64,000 bases of DNA. Origin: Allobosea thiooxidans. GTDB taxonomy: Bacteria; Pseudomonadota; Alphaproteobacteria; Rhizobiales; Beijerinckiaceae. Of the stretch, positions 43,287 to 51,472 are shown piece by piece. Within the stretch, counting starts at the first letter, position 1, and every line of letters begins with the position of its first letter. The stretch lies in NCBI RefSeq assembly GCF_900168195.1, contig NZ_FUYX01000006.1:62001-126000 (forward strand). Direction: 5' to 3'. The notes below the pieces were generated by a model, which saw only the letters and a program-made list of their open reading frames with translations, searched no databases and was not told the origin of the DNA. The position numbers and the translations under genes are program-made.

Positions 43287-44300
43287 ATGGACATGAAGCC
43301 GGCCTTGCGCCCGCCCACGATCACCGATGTCGCCACCGCCGCCGGCGTCTCGCCGATGACGGTTTCGCGCGTGCTCAACGGCCGCGGCGGCGCCGGCGAG
43401 GAAACCCGCCAGCGCGTGCTCGAGGTTGCGCAGGCCCTGAACTACCGGCCCAACGCCTTCGCCCAGAGCCTGAAGAACGACCGCTCGAACACGGTCGGCA
43501 TCGTGGTGCCCGACATCGTCAATCCGTTCTTCCCGGAGATCATCCGCGGCGCGGAGTTGGTGGCGCGCCCGGCCGGCTACACGCTGCTGTCCTGCAACGT
43601 GATCGAGGACCCGGAGCGCGAGGAGGAGGTACTGGGGACGCTGCTCGACAAGCGCGTCGACGGCGTCATCATCTGCAGCGCCCGCCTCGACGACGAGCGG
43701 CTCCTGCACGCCATCGCCCCGCACCGGGCCGTGGTGCTGATCAATCGCTCCGCCGCGAAGCGCCATGCCGGCACGATCGAGGTCGATTATCGCTCCGGCG
43801 TGGAAGCCGCCGTCACGCAGCTCGTCGCCCAGGGACGGCGGCGCTTCGGCTTCGCCGCGGGCCTGGCCTCCTCGCATGGCGGGCGCAAGCGGCGGGAGGG
43901 GATCGAGGCAGTCCTGGCCCGTCACGGGCTTGCATTGGTCTTCGACGCGCCCTGCACGCCCGACATAAAGGGTGGCGCCGAGATCGCCGCCCGGCTCCTG
44001 CCCGAGGCAGCACGGCTGGACACCGTCGTCTGCTATAACGACCTGATCGCGCTAGGGCTGATGAAGCCGCTTGAGCGCGCGGGCGTTAGAGTTCCCGAGG
44101 ATATCGCCATCATCGGCTGCGACGACATTCCGGCGGCTTCGCTGGTGTCGCCGGCCCTGACCACGCTCAGAATCGCCAAGCAGGACCTCGGCGAGATGGC
44201 GATGCGGATGCTGCTCGACCGGATCGCCGGCCGCAACGCCCAGCAGGGCATCGTCATCGAACCCGACCTGATCTGGCGAGCGACGACACCGACCCTATGA
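43287..44300 (+). CDS. LacI/GalR-family regulator
   Basis: Protein of 337 residues. Canonical LacI helix-turn-helix (TITDVATAAGVSPMTVSRVL) and hinge, then a GalR/RbsR-type sensor core (VGIVVPDIVNPFFPEIIRGA, AVVLINRSAAKRHAGTIEVD, IIGCDDIPAASLVSPALTTL). An early ATG pair (MDMKPALRPP) gives the usual leader length. It borders the acid-sugar cluster but faces away from it; its targets are unknown. It is also the last intact gene before the scar region. Confidence 0.92.
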   Translation: MDMKPALRPPTITDVATAAGVSPMTVSRVLNGRGGAGEETRQRVLEVAQALNYRPNAFAQSLKNDRSNTVGIVVPDIVNPFFPEIIRGAELVARPAGYTLLSCNVIEDPEREEEVLGTLLDKRVDGVIICSARLDDERLLHAIAPHRAVVLINRSAAKRHAGTIEVDYRSGVEAAVTQLVAQGRRRFGFAAGLASSHGGRKRREGIEAVLARHGLALVFDAPCTPDIKGGAEIAARLLPEAARLDTVVCYNDLIALGLMKPLERAGVRVPEDIAIIGCDDIPAASLVSPALTTLRIAKQDLGEMAMRMLLDRIAGRNAQQGIVIEPDLIWRATTPTL

Positions 44301-44497
44301 GGGAAGGCTTCTAAGCTGTTCTGTGCTCATCGAGCGTGGCGACCTGGACGCGGAACTCTACCCGATCAATACCGGCTTTGTCGTGGGCCTTGCCGCTGCG
44401 CAGATCGCGGAACGCGGACAGGAAACCTGTCCGCGCCGCGATTTCGCCGGACCGGTGCGCGGCGTCTTCGCCCGTCGCGATATGGTCGTCGGGGAGG
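44301..44497. other. Left part of scar region, no intact gene
   Basis: Short frames read on both strands but none has a convincing start or domain. The minus-strand frame running into the IS3 remnant would be its 3' end in another register. Likely degraded mobile-element or flanking DNA. Confidence 0.45.
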
Positions 44498-44707
44498 CTA
44501 GCCGTGCGGACGCAGCGTGTTGAGGTGGTGCCGCCAGCTTTCGACAACGATCTTCGCCTCCGCGAGGGCATAGAAGATCTCTCCGTCGAGGAGTTCGTCG
44601 CGCAACCCGGCATTGAGCGACTCGATGAAATGGTTTTGGATTCGGCCGGTGCCGGTCCTCGAAAGCCCGCAGCTCCAAAATGGCTTCGGGCGGTGGCAGG
44701 CGGCCAA
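44498..44707 (-). pseudogene. IS3-family transposase (integrase core) remnant
   Basis: The minus strand encodes a fragment with the C-terminal hallmark of IS3-group OrfB transposases: FIESLNAGLRDELLDGEIFY followed by VVESWRHHLNTLRPHG. The catalytic glutamate is the one in FIES. The frame stops directly after RPHG, where functional copies continue into the SxLGYRPP tail, and sequence before FIES does not match the normal PGSPWENG region. No OrfA, full DDE core or terminal repeats are visible. Confidence 0.75.
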
Positions 44708-44723
44708 CTATGGATCGCTGAGG

Positions 44724-44853
44724 TCAGTCCTCGAAGACCCGCTTCCGAGCCGATTCCAGGTGGCGGCGCATTGCTGCCGAAGCTTCGCTCACGTCACTGG
44801 CGGCAATGGCATCGTAGATGACCTGATTGCCGTCTTCGGGACCGGGCAAACCT
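44724..44853 (-). pseudogene. FCD-domain (GntR/FadR) regulator C-terminal remnant
   Basis: A minus-strand frame ending at 44724 reads QVIYDAIAASDVSEASAAMR and then RHLESARKRVFED-stop, the usual end of an FCD effector domain (compare the FadR-type proteins elsewhere in this window). Only about 40 residues remain and no DNA-binding domain precedes them; the sequence upstream switches to the IstB scar. Confidence 0.55.
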
Positions 44854-45480
44854 AAAGGCCCATTTGCTTCTTAAGCTGGGCGCCAACCTCGGCCATCAGC
44901 GTGGGCTTGATGCGCCCCAGCTTCTCGGCATGTGCCGCCTCAATTGTCGCGATCTTGACGGGACGGATCACGCTCGGCGCCGGTAATCCGGCCTCTTCGT
45001 AGAGCCGGCTGACCAGGTGGAAGAGCAGTTGCCCGCCGGACTGGGCGAAGGGCAGATAGCCGAGTTCGTCGAGGATGATGAAGTCCATGAGGGCGAGATA
45101 GTCGGCCATGCGGCCCTGGCGGCCGGCGCGGGCTTCGGCCTCGAGCTTGTTGACGAGATCGACGACGTTGAAGAAGCGGCCGCGAGCGCCGGCACGGATG
45201 CAGGCCCGGGCGATCGCGATGGCGAGATGGGTCTTGCCGGTCCCGGTGCCGCCGGCGAGGACGACATTGCGCTGATGGGCCAGGAAGTTGCCGCCGGCGA
45301 GATCGTGGACGAGTGCTTCGTTGATCGGCGTGTCGTCGAAGGCGAAGTCGGCGATGTCCTTGGCGAGCGGCAGCTTGGTGATGGTGATCTGATACTTGAT
45401 CGAACGAGCCTGCTTCTCGGCGATCTCGGCGGCGAGCGGGTCGCCGACGACGCGCTGGGGCTCGTGCTGGCGCTTCGAGT
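44852..45480 (-). pseudogene. IS21-family helper ATPase IstB remnant, truncated at both ends
   Basis: From about 45478 to 44993 the minus strand encodes about 160 residues of IstB: KRQHEPQRVVGDPLAAEIAE, Walker A VVLAGGTGTGKTHLAIAIAR, FFNVVDLVNKLEAEARAGRQ and Walker B FIILDELGYLPFAQSGGQLL. The frame has no start codon before 45109 and its beginning is replaced by another gene in a different register. After HLVSRLYE the expected C-terminal segment is replaced by about 45 unrelated residues ending at 44852. No IstA gene is present, so the element is dead. Confidence 0.8.
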
Positions 45481-45876
45481 CTGCAGAACACGCCGCAAAT
45501 CGTCCTGCTCTTCATCTGACAAGCGGTAGCCATGGAGCGGTCGACAATCTGGTCGCGGCAAGCCATTCCGTTTGAGCAAATCGGTCCACAGCCCCGGCGC
45601 GGGGCGAGACATTGCGGCGCGAGGCGCAATAGTCCCCGAGTCAATGCATACTGCCGGTGATGCACCTGCGACGGTGAGTCTAAGAGCGCGCTGCAGGCTG
45701 GCAATCTTGATGCGGAGGGCGCGAGCTTTCGGCTCTGATCTCGCGGCGAGCTCGGCATCGATGATGGCTAACGCATTTGCGTCGAATGCAGATGCGTTAA
45801 TCCGATCTGCCGCATTTGCTAGCAGTTCTTCCGCAGGCATTCCCCACCAGCCCAGCACCTTTGATTCTTTTTTCAT
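45481..45876 (-). pseudogene. Truncated hypothetical protein fused out of frame to istB remnant
   Basis: A frame starting MKKESKVLGWWGMPAEELLA reads about 130 protein-like residues, including AIIDAELAARSEPKARALRI and RPDCRPLHGYRLSDEEQDDL, then runs into istB DNA in the wrong register and ends at 44968. I do not recognise the family. Codon use is less GC-biased than in neighbouring genes, suggesting a foreign origin. An in-frame upstream ATG at 45930 also exists. Confidence 0.45.
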
Positions 45877-46060
45877 CAGAAGCTGCGGCGGGGCGCGCGT
45901 CAAGGTTGTGCCTGGATGTGAGTGAGGCATTCCAAGAAACGTTTTTGAGACGGAGTGCTCTAGATGGCATTCGTGGCGACTCGGTGGCTATTCAAGCAGC
46001 CGTCGAGTACCGATAAAACGCCACGCGCTGACGAAATGTCAATAGTTTTAGGGGGTTAAA

Positions 46061-46137
46061 TGGCGCGCCCGACACGATTCGAACGTGTGACCTTTGCCTT
46101 CGGAGGGCAACGCTCTATCCAGCTGAGCTACGGGCGC
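46061..46137 (-). tRNA. tRNA-Arg (anticodon CCG)
   Basis: The minus strand folds into a full cloverleaf of 77 nt including an encoded CCA: acceptor GCGCCCG/CGGGCGC, D-arm GCTC/GAGC, anticodon arm TTGCC-CTCCGAA-GGCAA with anticodon CCG, variable loop AGGTC and T-arm ACACG-TTCGAAT-CGTGT. It reads CGG arginine codons. Its 3' end faces the mobile-element scar at 44.3-46.0 kb, consistent with use as an integration site. Confidence 0.97.
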
Positions 46138-46150
46138 TAACCGTGCAGGC

Positions 46151-46179
46151 TGGATAGCCGATCCCCGTCGCTTCGGCAA
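46151..46179 (-). promoter_or_regulatory. tRNA-Arg promoter
   Basis: On the minus strand TTGCCG (46179-46174), a 17-base spacer and TATCCA (46156-46151) precede the tRNA 5' end by 13 bases, a good sigma-70-type arrangement for a short leader. Confidence 0.55.
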
Positions 46180-46245
46180 TGAAGGATTTTGGGATTGGGC
46201 ACAGCCCGAACGGGCAAAGGTCATCCGTTCGAATCGTGTCGGGCG
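46158..46245 (+). repeat. Direct repeat copy A with tRNA-Arg 3'-half fragment
   Basis: 88 bases. The first 20 (ccgatccccgtcgcttcggc) coincide with the tRNA promoter spacer; the last 35 carry a tRNA-Arg 3' half in plus orientation (gggcaaaggtcatc then cgttcgaatcgtgtcgggcg), opposite to the intact tRNA 70 bases away. Paired with copy B at 47609-47695. Confidence 0.8.
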
Positions 46246-46335
46246 TGCCGCGGGTGTGGCGGAGACGATATCGTCAGCGCATCGAAGTGCGGGTATGCAT
46301 AAGGCAACCAGGCATACTTCGATGAGACGAGTTCC

Positions 46336-47532
46336 ATGCGACCTCTGTTGACCGCGTCGATAAATTGGCTACGCGCCGCAGCGAGGCCCGATGCCGGTAG
46401 GCGCGCCTGTCTGGGGGTGGCGCTTGCGGCTGCGGTGCTGACGGCGGGCTGCGGATCGAGACCTGAAGAGGGCTTTCTGGCTCCCGTCGCCGAGATCGAC
46501 TCCGGTGCGACGCCGCACACACTGCTCGTGGCCACGACGCGAAAACGTGACGATCGGCCGGGCACCTTGTTCAACGGCGAGCGCAGCACGCCGCTCGATT
46601 TTGCCAAGATCGTCGTTTCTGTCCCAGACAAGCACACCGAGGGCGAAGTCGAATGGGCGTCGAGCCCGCCGGGTAATCCGAAGACCGATTTTGTCGTCCG
46701 CCAGGCCGGCTACCTCGAGAGCGAGAAGGCCTTCGTCAGCACATTGAACGCACAGCTAGCCGCAAAGCCGAAGGGGAAGCGCAACATCTTCCTCTTCATC
46801 CACGGCTACAACACGATGTTCGCGGAGGGTCTCTACCGTTTCGCCCAACTCGTGCACGATTCGCGTGCGGAGGGCGTGCCGGTCCTGTTTACCTGGGCGT
46901 CGCGCGGCCAGCTGACGCAGTATGTCTATGACACCAACAGCGCCACGGCTGCGCGCGATGATCTCGAACGCACCATTCGACTTCTCTTCGCCAGCAATGC
47001 GGATCAGATCAACATTCTGGCCCATTCCATGGGCAATTGGGTGACTGTCGAGGCGCTGCGACAGGTTCGCATCTCCGGAGGCCTGCCGCAGGCGTCCAAG
47101 CTCGGCCACGTGGTGCTGGCCGCGCCTGATATCGACATCGACGTCTTCAAATCGCAGATGCGCCGCTTCGGCAAGCCGGTGAAGCCGTTTTTCATCGTGC
47201 TGTCGAAGGACGACAAGGCGCTGGGAGCTTCCAATTTCCTGGCAGGAGGGCGGGGCAGGCTCGGAGCCGATTCCGACCCGGAGGAGCTGGCCGCGCTGGG
47301 CGCCGTCGTGATCGATATGACCGAGGTGAAGGGGCTCGACTCCAGCAATCACGGCAAATTCGCGCAACTGGCTGCCGTCGCTCCGAAGCTCACGGCGGTG
47401 CTGGAGAGTGGTGTCGCTCGGCAGCACCCGTCGGCGAGCGCCCAAGAGATCGCGAGCGGGTCGCTCGAGGCCATCGTCAAGCTGCCAATCACCATCATCG
47501 GCGCTCCATTCCGGCTTCTCGGCGGCGTCTGA
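46336..47532 (+). CDS. DUF900-family alpha/beta-hydrolase lipoprotein
   Basis: Protein of 398 residues. The N-terminus ends in a lipobox LTAGC with Cys39, so it is probably lipid-anchored on the periplasmic side. The DUF900 hydrolase domain follows: TPHTLLVATTRKRDDRPGTL, oxyanion region NIFLFIHGYNTMFAEGLYRF, nucleophile Ser231 in ILAHSMGNW, and HVVLAAPDIDIDVFKSQM. Possible acid and histidine residues lie in SKDDKAL and SSNHGKF. Substrate unknown; esterase or lipase-like activity is the family expectation. It sits alone between the two tRNA-fragment repeats, in a region next to mobile-element remnants. Confidence 0.88.
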   Translation: MRPLLTASINWLRAAARPDAGRRACLGVALAAAVLTAGCGSRPEEGFLAPVAEIDSGATPHTLLVATTRKRDDRPGTLFNGERSTPLDFAKIVVSVPDKHTEGEVEWASSPPGNPKTDFVVRQAGYLESEKAFVSTLNAQLAAKPKGKRNIFLFIHGYNTMFAEGLYRFAQLVHDSRAEGVPVLFTWASRGQLTQYVYDTNSATAARDDLERTIRLLFASNADQINILAHSMGNWVTVEALRQVRISGGLPQASKLGHVVLAAPDIDIDVFKSQMRRFGKPVKPFFIVLSKDDKALGASNFLAGGRGRLGADSDPEELAALGAVVIDMTEVKGLDSSNHGKFAQLAAVAPKLTAVLESGVARQHPSASAQEIASGSLEAIVKLPITIIGAPFRLLGGV

Positions 47533-47608
47533 CTGCAGGTCATCGCTCGCGGTTACCGTCGTCGATGCCCCCGGCTTGCATGTAGACCTTCTGCTGACGG
47601 GCAGCGGC

Positions 47609-47695
47609 CCGATCCCCGTCGCTTCGGCCATGCGGGATTTGGATGCTGCGCGGTTCTCTCAAGACAAAGGTCACGCGTTCGAATCGTGTCGGGCG
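47609..47695 (+). repeat. Direct repeat copy B with tRNA-Arg 3'-half fragment
   Basis: 87 bases, 1451 bases from copy A. Shares ccgatccccgtcgcttcggc at its start and caaaggtcac plus cgttcgaatcgtgtcgggcg at its end; the middle has diverged. The -10 element that copy A borders is absent here. This gap (47533-47838) contains no gene; the rest of it shows nothing notable. Confidence 0.8.
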
Positions 47696-47838
47696 CATGC
47701 CCGCGTCGCCCCCGCCCTCATTCAGCCCCTCAACTGAACCGCAGGACGAGGCGGATGACCTCGATTTGCGTCGCCTTCACCGCGCGGCGCGCCGGAAACA
47801 CCCGGAATGCCGCGTTGACGGATCGGCGAGCGAGGCGC

Positions 47839-48852
47839 TCAAGCGCCCAGCTCAAAAGCACGGGCCAGAAGCTCGTAATTGCGCAGGCGCAGTCGCGGAT
47901 CGTCCAGGAAATCCTGAATCATGAACTCTTCGATCCCGGTTCTGTCCGCCATGCGCGAAAGGGTCGCCTTCACGCGCTCGGGCGTGCCGACGACATAGGC
48001 GGGCCAGTCCGCGGTCTCCGCGGGGACCATCCCGCCCATCACGGCGATCGCCTCACCGAGCTCCGGCAGATGCCGCACCATGATCCGCTCCGGCGAGCGC
48101 CGGAGCTTGAACACCGCACGCACCGGCATGGCGAGCCGCTCCGCCTCTTCCTGGGTCTCTCCGACGATGACGCGCACGGCGATGAAGGCCTGCGGCGCGG
48201 CAATGCCGGCGGCGTGACGGGACGGGGCGAAGTTCCTGGCATAGGCCGCCGCGGCATGCGGCGCCTGTTCCGGCTTGTGAAAGGCGCTGCAGGCGAGGCC
48301 GAGGCCGAGCCTCGCTGCCCTTTCGGCACTTTCCTCACTGACCGCGAGAACCCATGGCAGAGGTCCGGCAGGCTCGTCCGGCATGATCCGGATGCCATGG
48401 AACGGCGAGGTGGCGGGCAGGTCGTTGCCGAGCCAGCCGATCAGCTCCTCGACCTGCGCGGCATGATCGTCCGGGAGCGTGGCATCCCGGAGGCGCTGCA
48501 GCGCGCGATCGGCGACCGGGCCCGCCGTGGCGCGGCCGATGCCGACATCGATGCGCCCCGGAAACAACGCGTTCAACGTGCGCATCGCCTCGGCGACCTT
48601 GTAGGGGCTGTAGTGGTTCAGCAGCACGCCCCCAACCCCGATCCTGATCCGCGAGGTCGCGCCGGCCAGTGCCGCGGCGAAGACCTCCGGCGCTGGATTG
48701 GCCTCGAAGGCGACGTCGTGATGCTCGACGATCCAGTAGCGCGTAAAGCCGAGCCGCTCGGCCGCCCGTGCCATGCCGATGGCCGTCCGCAGGGCATCGC
48801 CGGAAGAGCCGCCCTTCGGCAGGACGATCGGATCGAGAAGCGACAGACGCAT
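47839..48852 (-). CDS. LLM-class flavin-dependent oxidoreductase (MsnO8-like)
   Basis: Luciferase-like monooxygenase family protein of 337 residues. The TIM-barrel N-terminus LSLLDPIVLPKGGSSGDALR, AERLGFTRYWIVEHHDVAFE and IRIGVGGVLLNHYSPYKVAE match the LLM oxidoreductase subgroup; FPGRIDVGIGRATAG is a phosphate/flavin-binding stretch. These enzymes use reduced FMN, usually supplied by a separate reductase. It follows the SsuABC-like importer on the same strand (57 bases after the binding-protein stop), so it most likely oxidises the imported compound, for example a sulfonate or other organosulfur. No reductase is adjacent. Confidence 0.9.
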   Translation of the reverse strand: MRLSLLDPIVLPKGGSSGDALRTAIGMARAAERLGFTRYWIVEHHDVAFEANPAPEVFAAALAGATSRIRIGVGGVLLNHYSPYKVAEAMRTLNALFPGRIDVGIGRATAGPVADRALQRLRDATLPDDHAAQVEELIGWLGNDLPATSPFHGIRIMPDEPAGPLPWVLAVSEESAERAARLGLGLACSAFHKPEQAPHAAAAYARNFAPSRHAAGIAAPQAFIAVRVIVGETQEEAERLAMPVRAVFKLRRSPERIMVRHLPELGEAIAVMGGMVPAETADWPAYVVGTPERVKATLSRMADRTGIEEFMIQDFLDDPRLRLRNYELLARAFELGA

Positions 48853-48908
48853 GATGCTTGAACCGGAAACGATGGCGCCGGCCGGAGAACGACCGGCGCC
48901 ATGCGGGG

Positions 48909-49865
48909 CTATTTCAGGGTGAAGGCGGAGGGGGCGACGAGGCTCGCCTTGATGTCGATCGCCTTGGCCTTGGGCAACATGCCCGCCTGGACCATGAAAT
49001 CCTGATCTTCCGAGAGATTGGCGATATCGGCCTCGGTCATCGCCGGCGTGAAGTCGTAGAGCGGCAGCTGCGCCCGGGCGTCCTCGATCGAGATCTTCTG
49101 CTCCCTGGCGGCGATCGCCAGCGCCTCCTCGGGGTTCTTCGCCACGAAGTCGAGGGCCTTGCGATGCGCCTCGAAATAGGCGGCGAGCAGATCGGGATGC
49201 TGCTCGGCGAAGGCGGTGCGGGCGCCGATCACCGTCGTCGGCTTGATCAGCCCTTCGCCGCTGGTCAGGGCCTTGCCGCCCGCCTTCTCGACCAGGGTGA
49301 CGTTGGCGCCGGCGAGGGTTGCGACATCGACCTGGCCGGCGAGGAGCGCAGCCCGGGCAGCCGGCAGATCCATGTTGATGTATTCGACGTCGTTCAGCGT
49401 CAGCTTCTGCGAAGCGAGCGCCGCTACGAGAAGCTGGTTCAGCACCGTGCCCTTCGGGCCCGCGATCTTCTTGCCCTTGAGATCGGCGATCTTCGCCGGA
49501 CCATCGGCGCGGGTCATCAGGAAATAGGCCTTGGGCGAGCGGGCATAGGCAGCGACCACCTTGAGGTCGACGCCATTGGCACGGGCGAGGATCGCCGAGG
49601 TGCCGCCGAGCACGCTGGCGAGGTCGATCTCGCCGGCGGCAAGGGCCTGCGTCTGCTGGGCGCCCGAGGTGATCACCGGATTCTCGACCTTGATGCCGAA
49701 TTTGGCGAAGGCCTCGTCGAGATAGCCCATCTCGCGCATGACGATGGAGGGCACGTTGAAGGGCGCGGTCACATAGGTGACGCGGACCGTCTTCGGCTTG
49801 TCCGCCGCTGCGGCGGGGCCGATCAGCAGGGTGAGCGCGAGGCCCAGGGAAGCGAGACGTTTCAT
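48909..49865 (-). CDS. Aliphatic sulfonate/NitT-type ABC substrate-binding protein
   Basis: Protein of 318 residues with a Sec signal (MKRLASLGLALTLLIGPAAA). SsuA-type features: APFNVPSIVMREMGYLDEAF, ITSGAQQTQALAAGEIDLAS and AGPKGTVLNQLLVAALASQK. AAGGAG precedes the ATG. Together with the ATPase and permease upstream it forms an importer for a small anionic organic compound, probably an organosulfur. Confidence 0.9.
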   Translation of the reverse strand: MKRLASLGLALTLLIGPAAAADKPKTVRVTYVTAPFNVPSIVMREMGYLDEAFAKFGIKVENPVITSGAQQTQALAAGEIDLASVLGGTSAILARANGVDLKVVAAYARSPKAYFLMTRADGPAKIADLKGKKIAGPKGTVLNQLLVAALASQKLTLNDVEYINMDLPAARAALLAGQVDVATLAGANVTLVEKAGGKALTSGEGLIKPTTVIGARTAFAEQHPDLLAAYFEAHRKALDFVAKNPEEALAIAAREQKISIEDARAQLPLYDFTPAMTEADIANLSEDQDFMVQAGMLPKAKAIDIKASLVAPSAFTLK

Positions 49866-50632
49866 CGGGATGGCTCCTTGTCAGGGGCGGGAAGCACGGC
49901 GGTTTCCGGCTCCCGCGCCGGTGCGGTCAGATTCGCGAGGATGCGCCGGCGATGGTCGTTGACGGCCGTGGCCGTCGGGTCGCGCGGAAAAGGCAGGTCG
50001 ACCGGCTCGTGACCGACGACGCGGCCGCGCTCGAGTTCGAGCACATGCTGGCCGAGCAGGACCGCCTCCTCGACGTCATGGGTGACGAAGACGATGGTCG
50101 GGCGCTTCTTCTGCCAGATCGCGATGAGCTCATTCTGCATCGCGCGGCGGGTAAAGGCGTCGAGCGCGGCGAAGGGCTCGTCGAGCAGGAGCAGGTCCGG
50201 CTCCGTCACCAGGGCCCTGGCGATGGCAACGCGCTGCGCCATGCCGCCCGAAAGCTGGCTCGGCATGGCGTCGGCGAAGGCGGACAGCCCGACAGTCTCG
50301 AGCGCGACGCGGCTGCGCTCCTCGGCGACGGAGGCGGGGAAGCGCCGGCGCAGGCCGAAGGAGACGTTGCCGAGCGTGTCGAGCCAGGGCATCAGCCGCG
50401 CCTCCTGAAACACCACACCCGTCCGCACCGGGCCGCCCTGGCGCCGCAGCGCGCCGCTGGTCGGCTGTTCGAGGCCGGCGAGGAGACGCAGCAGAGTGGT
50501 CTTCCCGCAGCCGCTGCGACCGACCACCGTCGTGATCGAGCCGCGCGGGAATGTCAGGTCGACCCCGGCGAGCGCAACGACCTCCGTCTCGCCCAGCCGA
50601 TAGGCCTTGCCGAGCTGGTGCGCCTCAAGCAC
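49862..50632 (-). CDS. SsuB/TauB-type ABC transporter ATP-binding protein
   Basis: ATPase of 256 residues: Walker A GRSGCGKTT, Q-loop TGVVFQEARLMPWL, signature LSGGMAQRVAIARALV, Walker B LLLLDEPFAALDA and switch VFVTHDVEEAV. Its stop overlaps the binding-protein start as ATGA; its own start overlaps the permease stop by eight bases. This tight packing indicates one operon. Confidence 0.94.
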   Translation of the reverse strand: MLEAHQLGKAYRLGETEVVALAGVDLTFPRGSITTVVGRSGCGKTTLLRLLAGLEQPTSGALRRQGGPVRTGVVFQEARLMPWLDTLGNVSFGLRRRFPASVAEERSRVALETVGLSAFADAMPSQLSGGMAQRVAIARALVTEPDLLLLDEPFAALDAFTRRAMQNELIAIWQKKRPTIVFVTHDVEEAVLLGQHVLELERGRVVGHEPVDLPFPRDPTATAVNDHRRRILANLTAPAREPETAVLPAPDKEPSR

Positions 50633-51389
50633 GGGCCATCTCCAGATCGCCGGACAGCCAGCTCGCCTTGCGGCTGATGAGATATCGCAGGAGGTGATCG
50701 CTGATGAGGCCGAGCACCCCGATCACCAGGATGCCCGCCAGCACGATGTCGGTGCGCGCCAGGTTTTCGGCGTCGACGATCATGTAGCCGAGGCCCGCCG
50801 ACGAGGCGATGAGCTCGGCGCCGACGAGGGCCCGCCAGCTATAGCCGAGGCCGATGCGCAGCCCGACCACGATCGACGGCAGGGCCGAGGGCAGGACGAT
50901 GCGCAGCATGATCTCGGTGCGGCTGAAGCCGTAGACCGTCCCGACATCGATGAGCTTGCGGTCGACGGCGGTGATGCCGCCGCGGACGCCGAGGAAAATC
51001 GGAAAGAAGCAGGAGAGGACGATGATCCCGATCTTCTGCGCCTCGCCGATGCCGAGCCACAGGATCAGCAACGGCATCATCGCGAGCGGCGGGATCTGTC
51101 GGAGGAATTCGAGCAAGGGCTCGATCATGCGGCGCAGCGCGCCGCTGAGGCTGAACAGCAATGCGACCGGAACCGCAAAAGCGATCGCGAGCAGGTAACC
51201 CGAGGCCACGCGCCGCAGGCTGACCAGCGTGTGCTTGGCGAGAACGCCCGAGCCGGCGAGCTCGACCAGCGTCTCGAACACGGCTTGCGGCGAAGGCAAC
51301 AGGAAAGGCGTGACCCAGCCCGAGGTGCTCGCCACATGCCACGCCGCCAAGGCCGCGAGGAAGACAGCCAGCGTTGAAAGTCGCGGCAT
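50625..51389 (-). CDS. SsuC/TauC-type ABC transporter permease
   Basis: Permease of 254 residues with about six hydrophobic segments. EAA-type loop TVYGFSRTEIMLRIVLPSAL and the family stretch GLRIGLGYSWRALVGAELIA are clear. First gene of the importer operon, 83 bases after the GntR-type gene. Confidence 0.93.
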   Translation of the reverse strand: MPRLSTLAVFLAALAAWHVASTSGWVTPFLLPSPQAVFETLVELAGSGVLAKHTLVSLRRVASGYLLAIAFAVPVALLFSLSGALRRMIEPLLEFLRQIPPLAMMPLLILWLGIGEAQKIGIIVLSCFFPIFLGVRGGITAVDRKLIDVGTVYGFSRTEIMLRIVLPSALPSIVVGLRIGLGYSWRALVGAELIASSAGLGYMIVDAENLARTDIVLAGILVIGVLGLISDHLLRYLISRKASWLSGDLEMARA

Positions 51390-51401
51390 CGAAGAACCAG
51401 A

Positions 51402-51425
51402 TTACAGAAGGTGGCTGGCCTGTAA
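51402..51425. promoter_or_regulatory. Inverted repeat upstream of the ssu-like operon
   Basis: ttacag-N12-ctgtaa (51402-51425) lies 13 bases upstream of the permease start, in the gap after the gntR gene. It could be a regulator site or a leader structure. The AT-rich stretch just beyond (51440-51485) likely contains a promoter, although no clean -35/-10 pair stands out. Confidence 0.35.
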
Positions 51426-51472
51426 CCTCATCGGCCAGAATAGCAAGCACTGCGATCAAGTATTGAATTGTT

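Noticed and set aside
45017..45529. Plus-strand frame of 170 codons in the scar region
   Set aside because: It is the antisense of the IstB remnant, which has clear Walker motifs on the other strand.
46209..46245. Second tRNA gene on the plus strand
   Set aside because: Only the anticodon 3' strand, variable loop, T-arm and acceptor 3' strand are present; no D-arm or acceptor 5' strand, so it is a fragment, as is the copy at 47664-47695.
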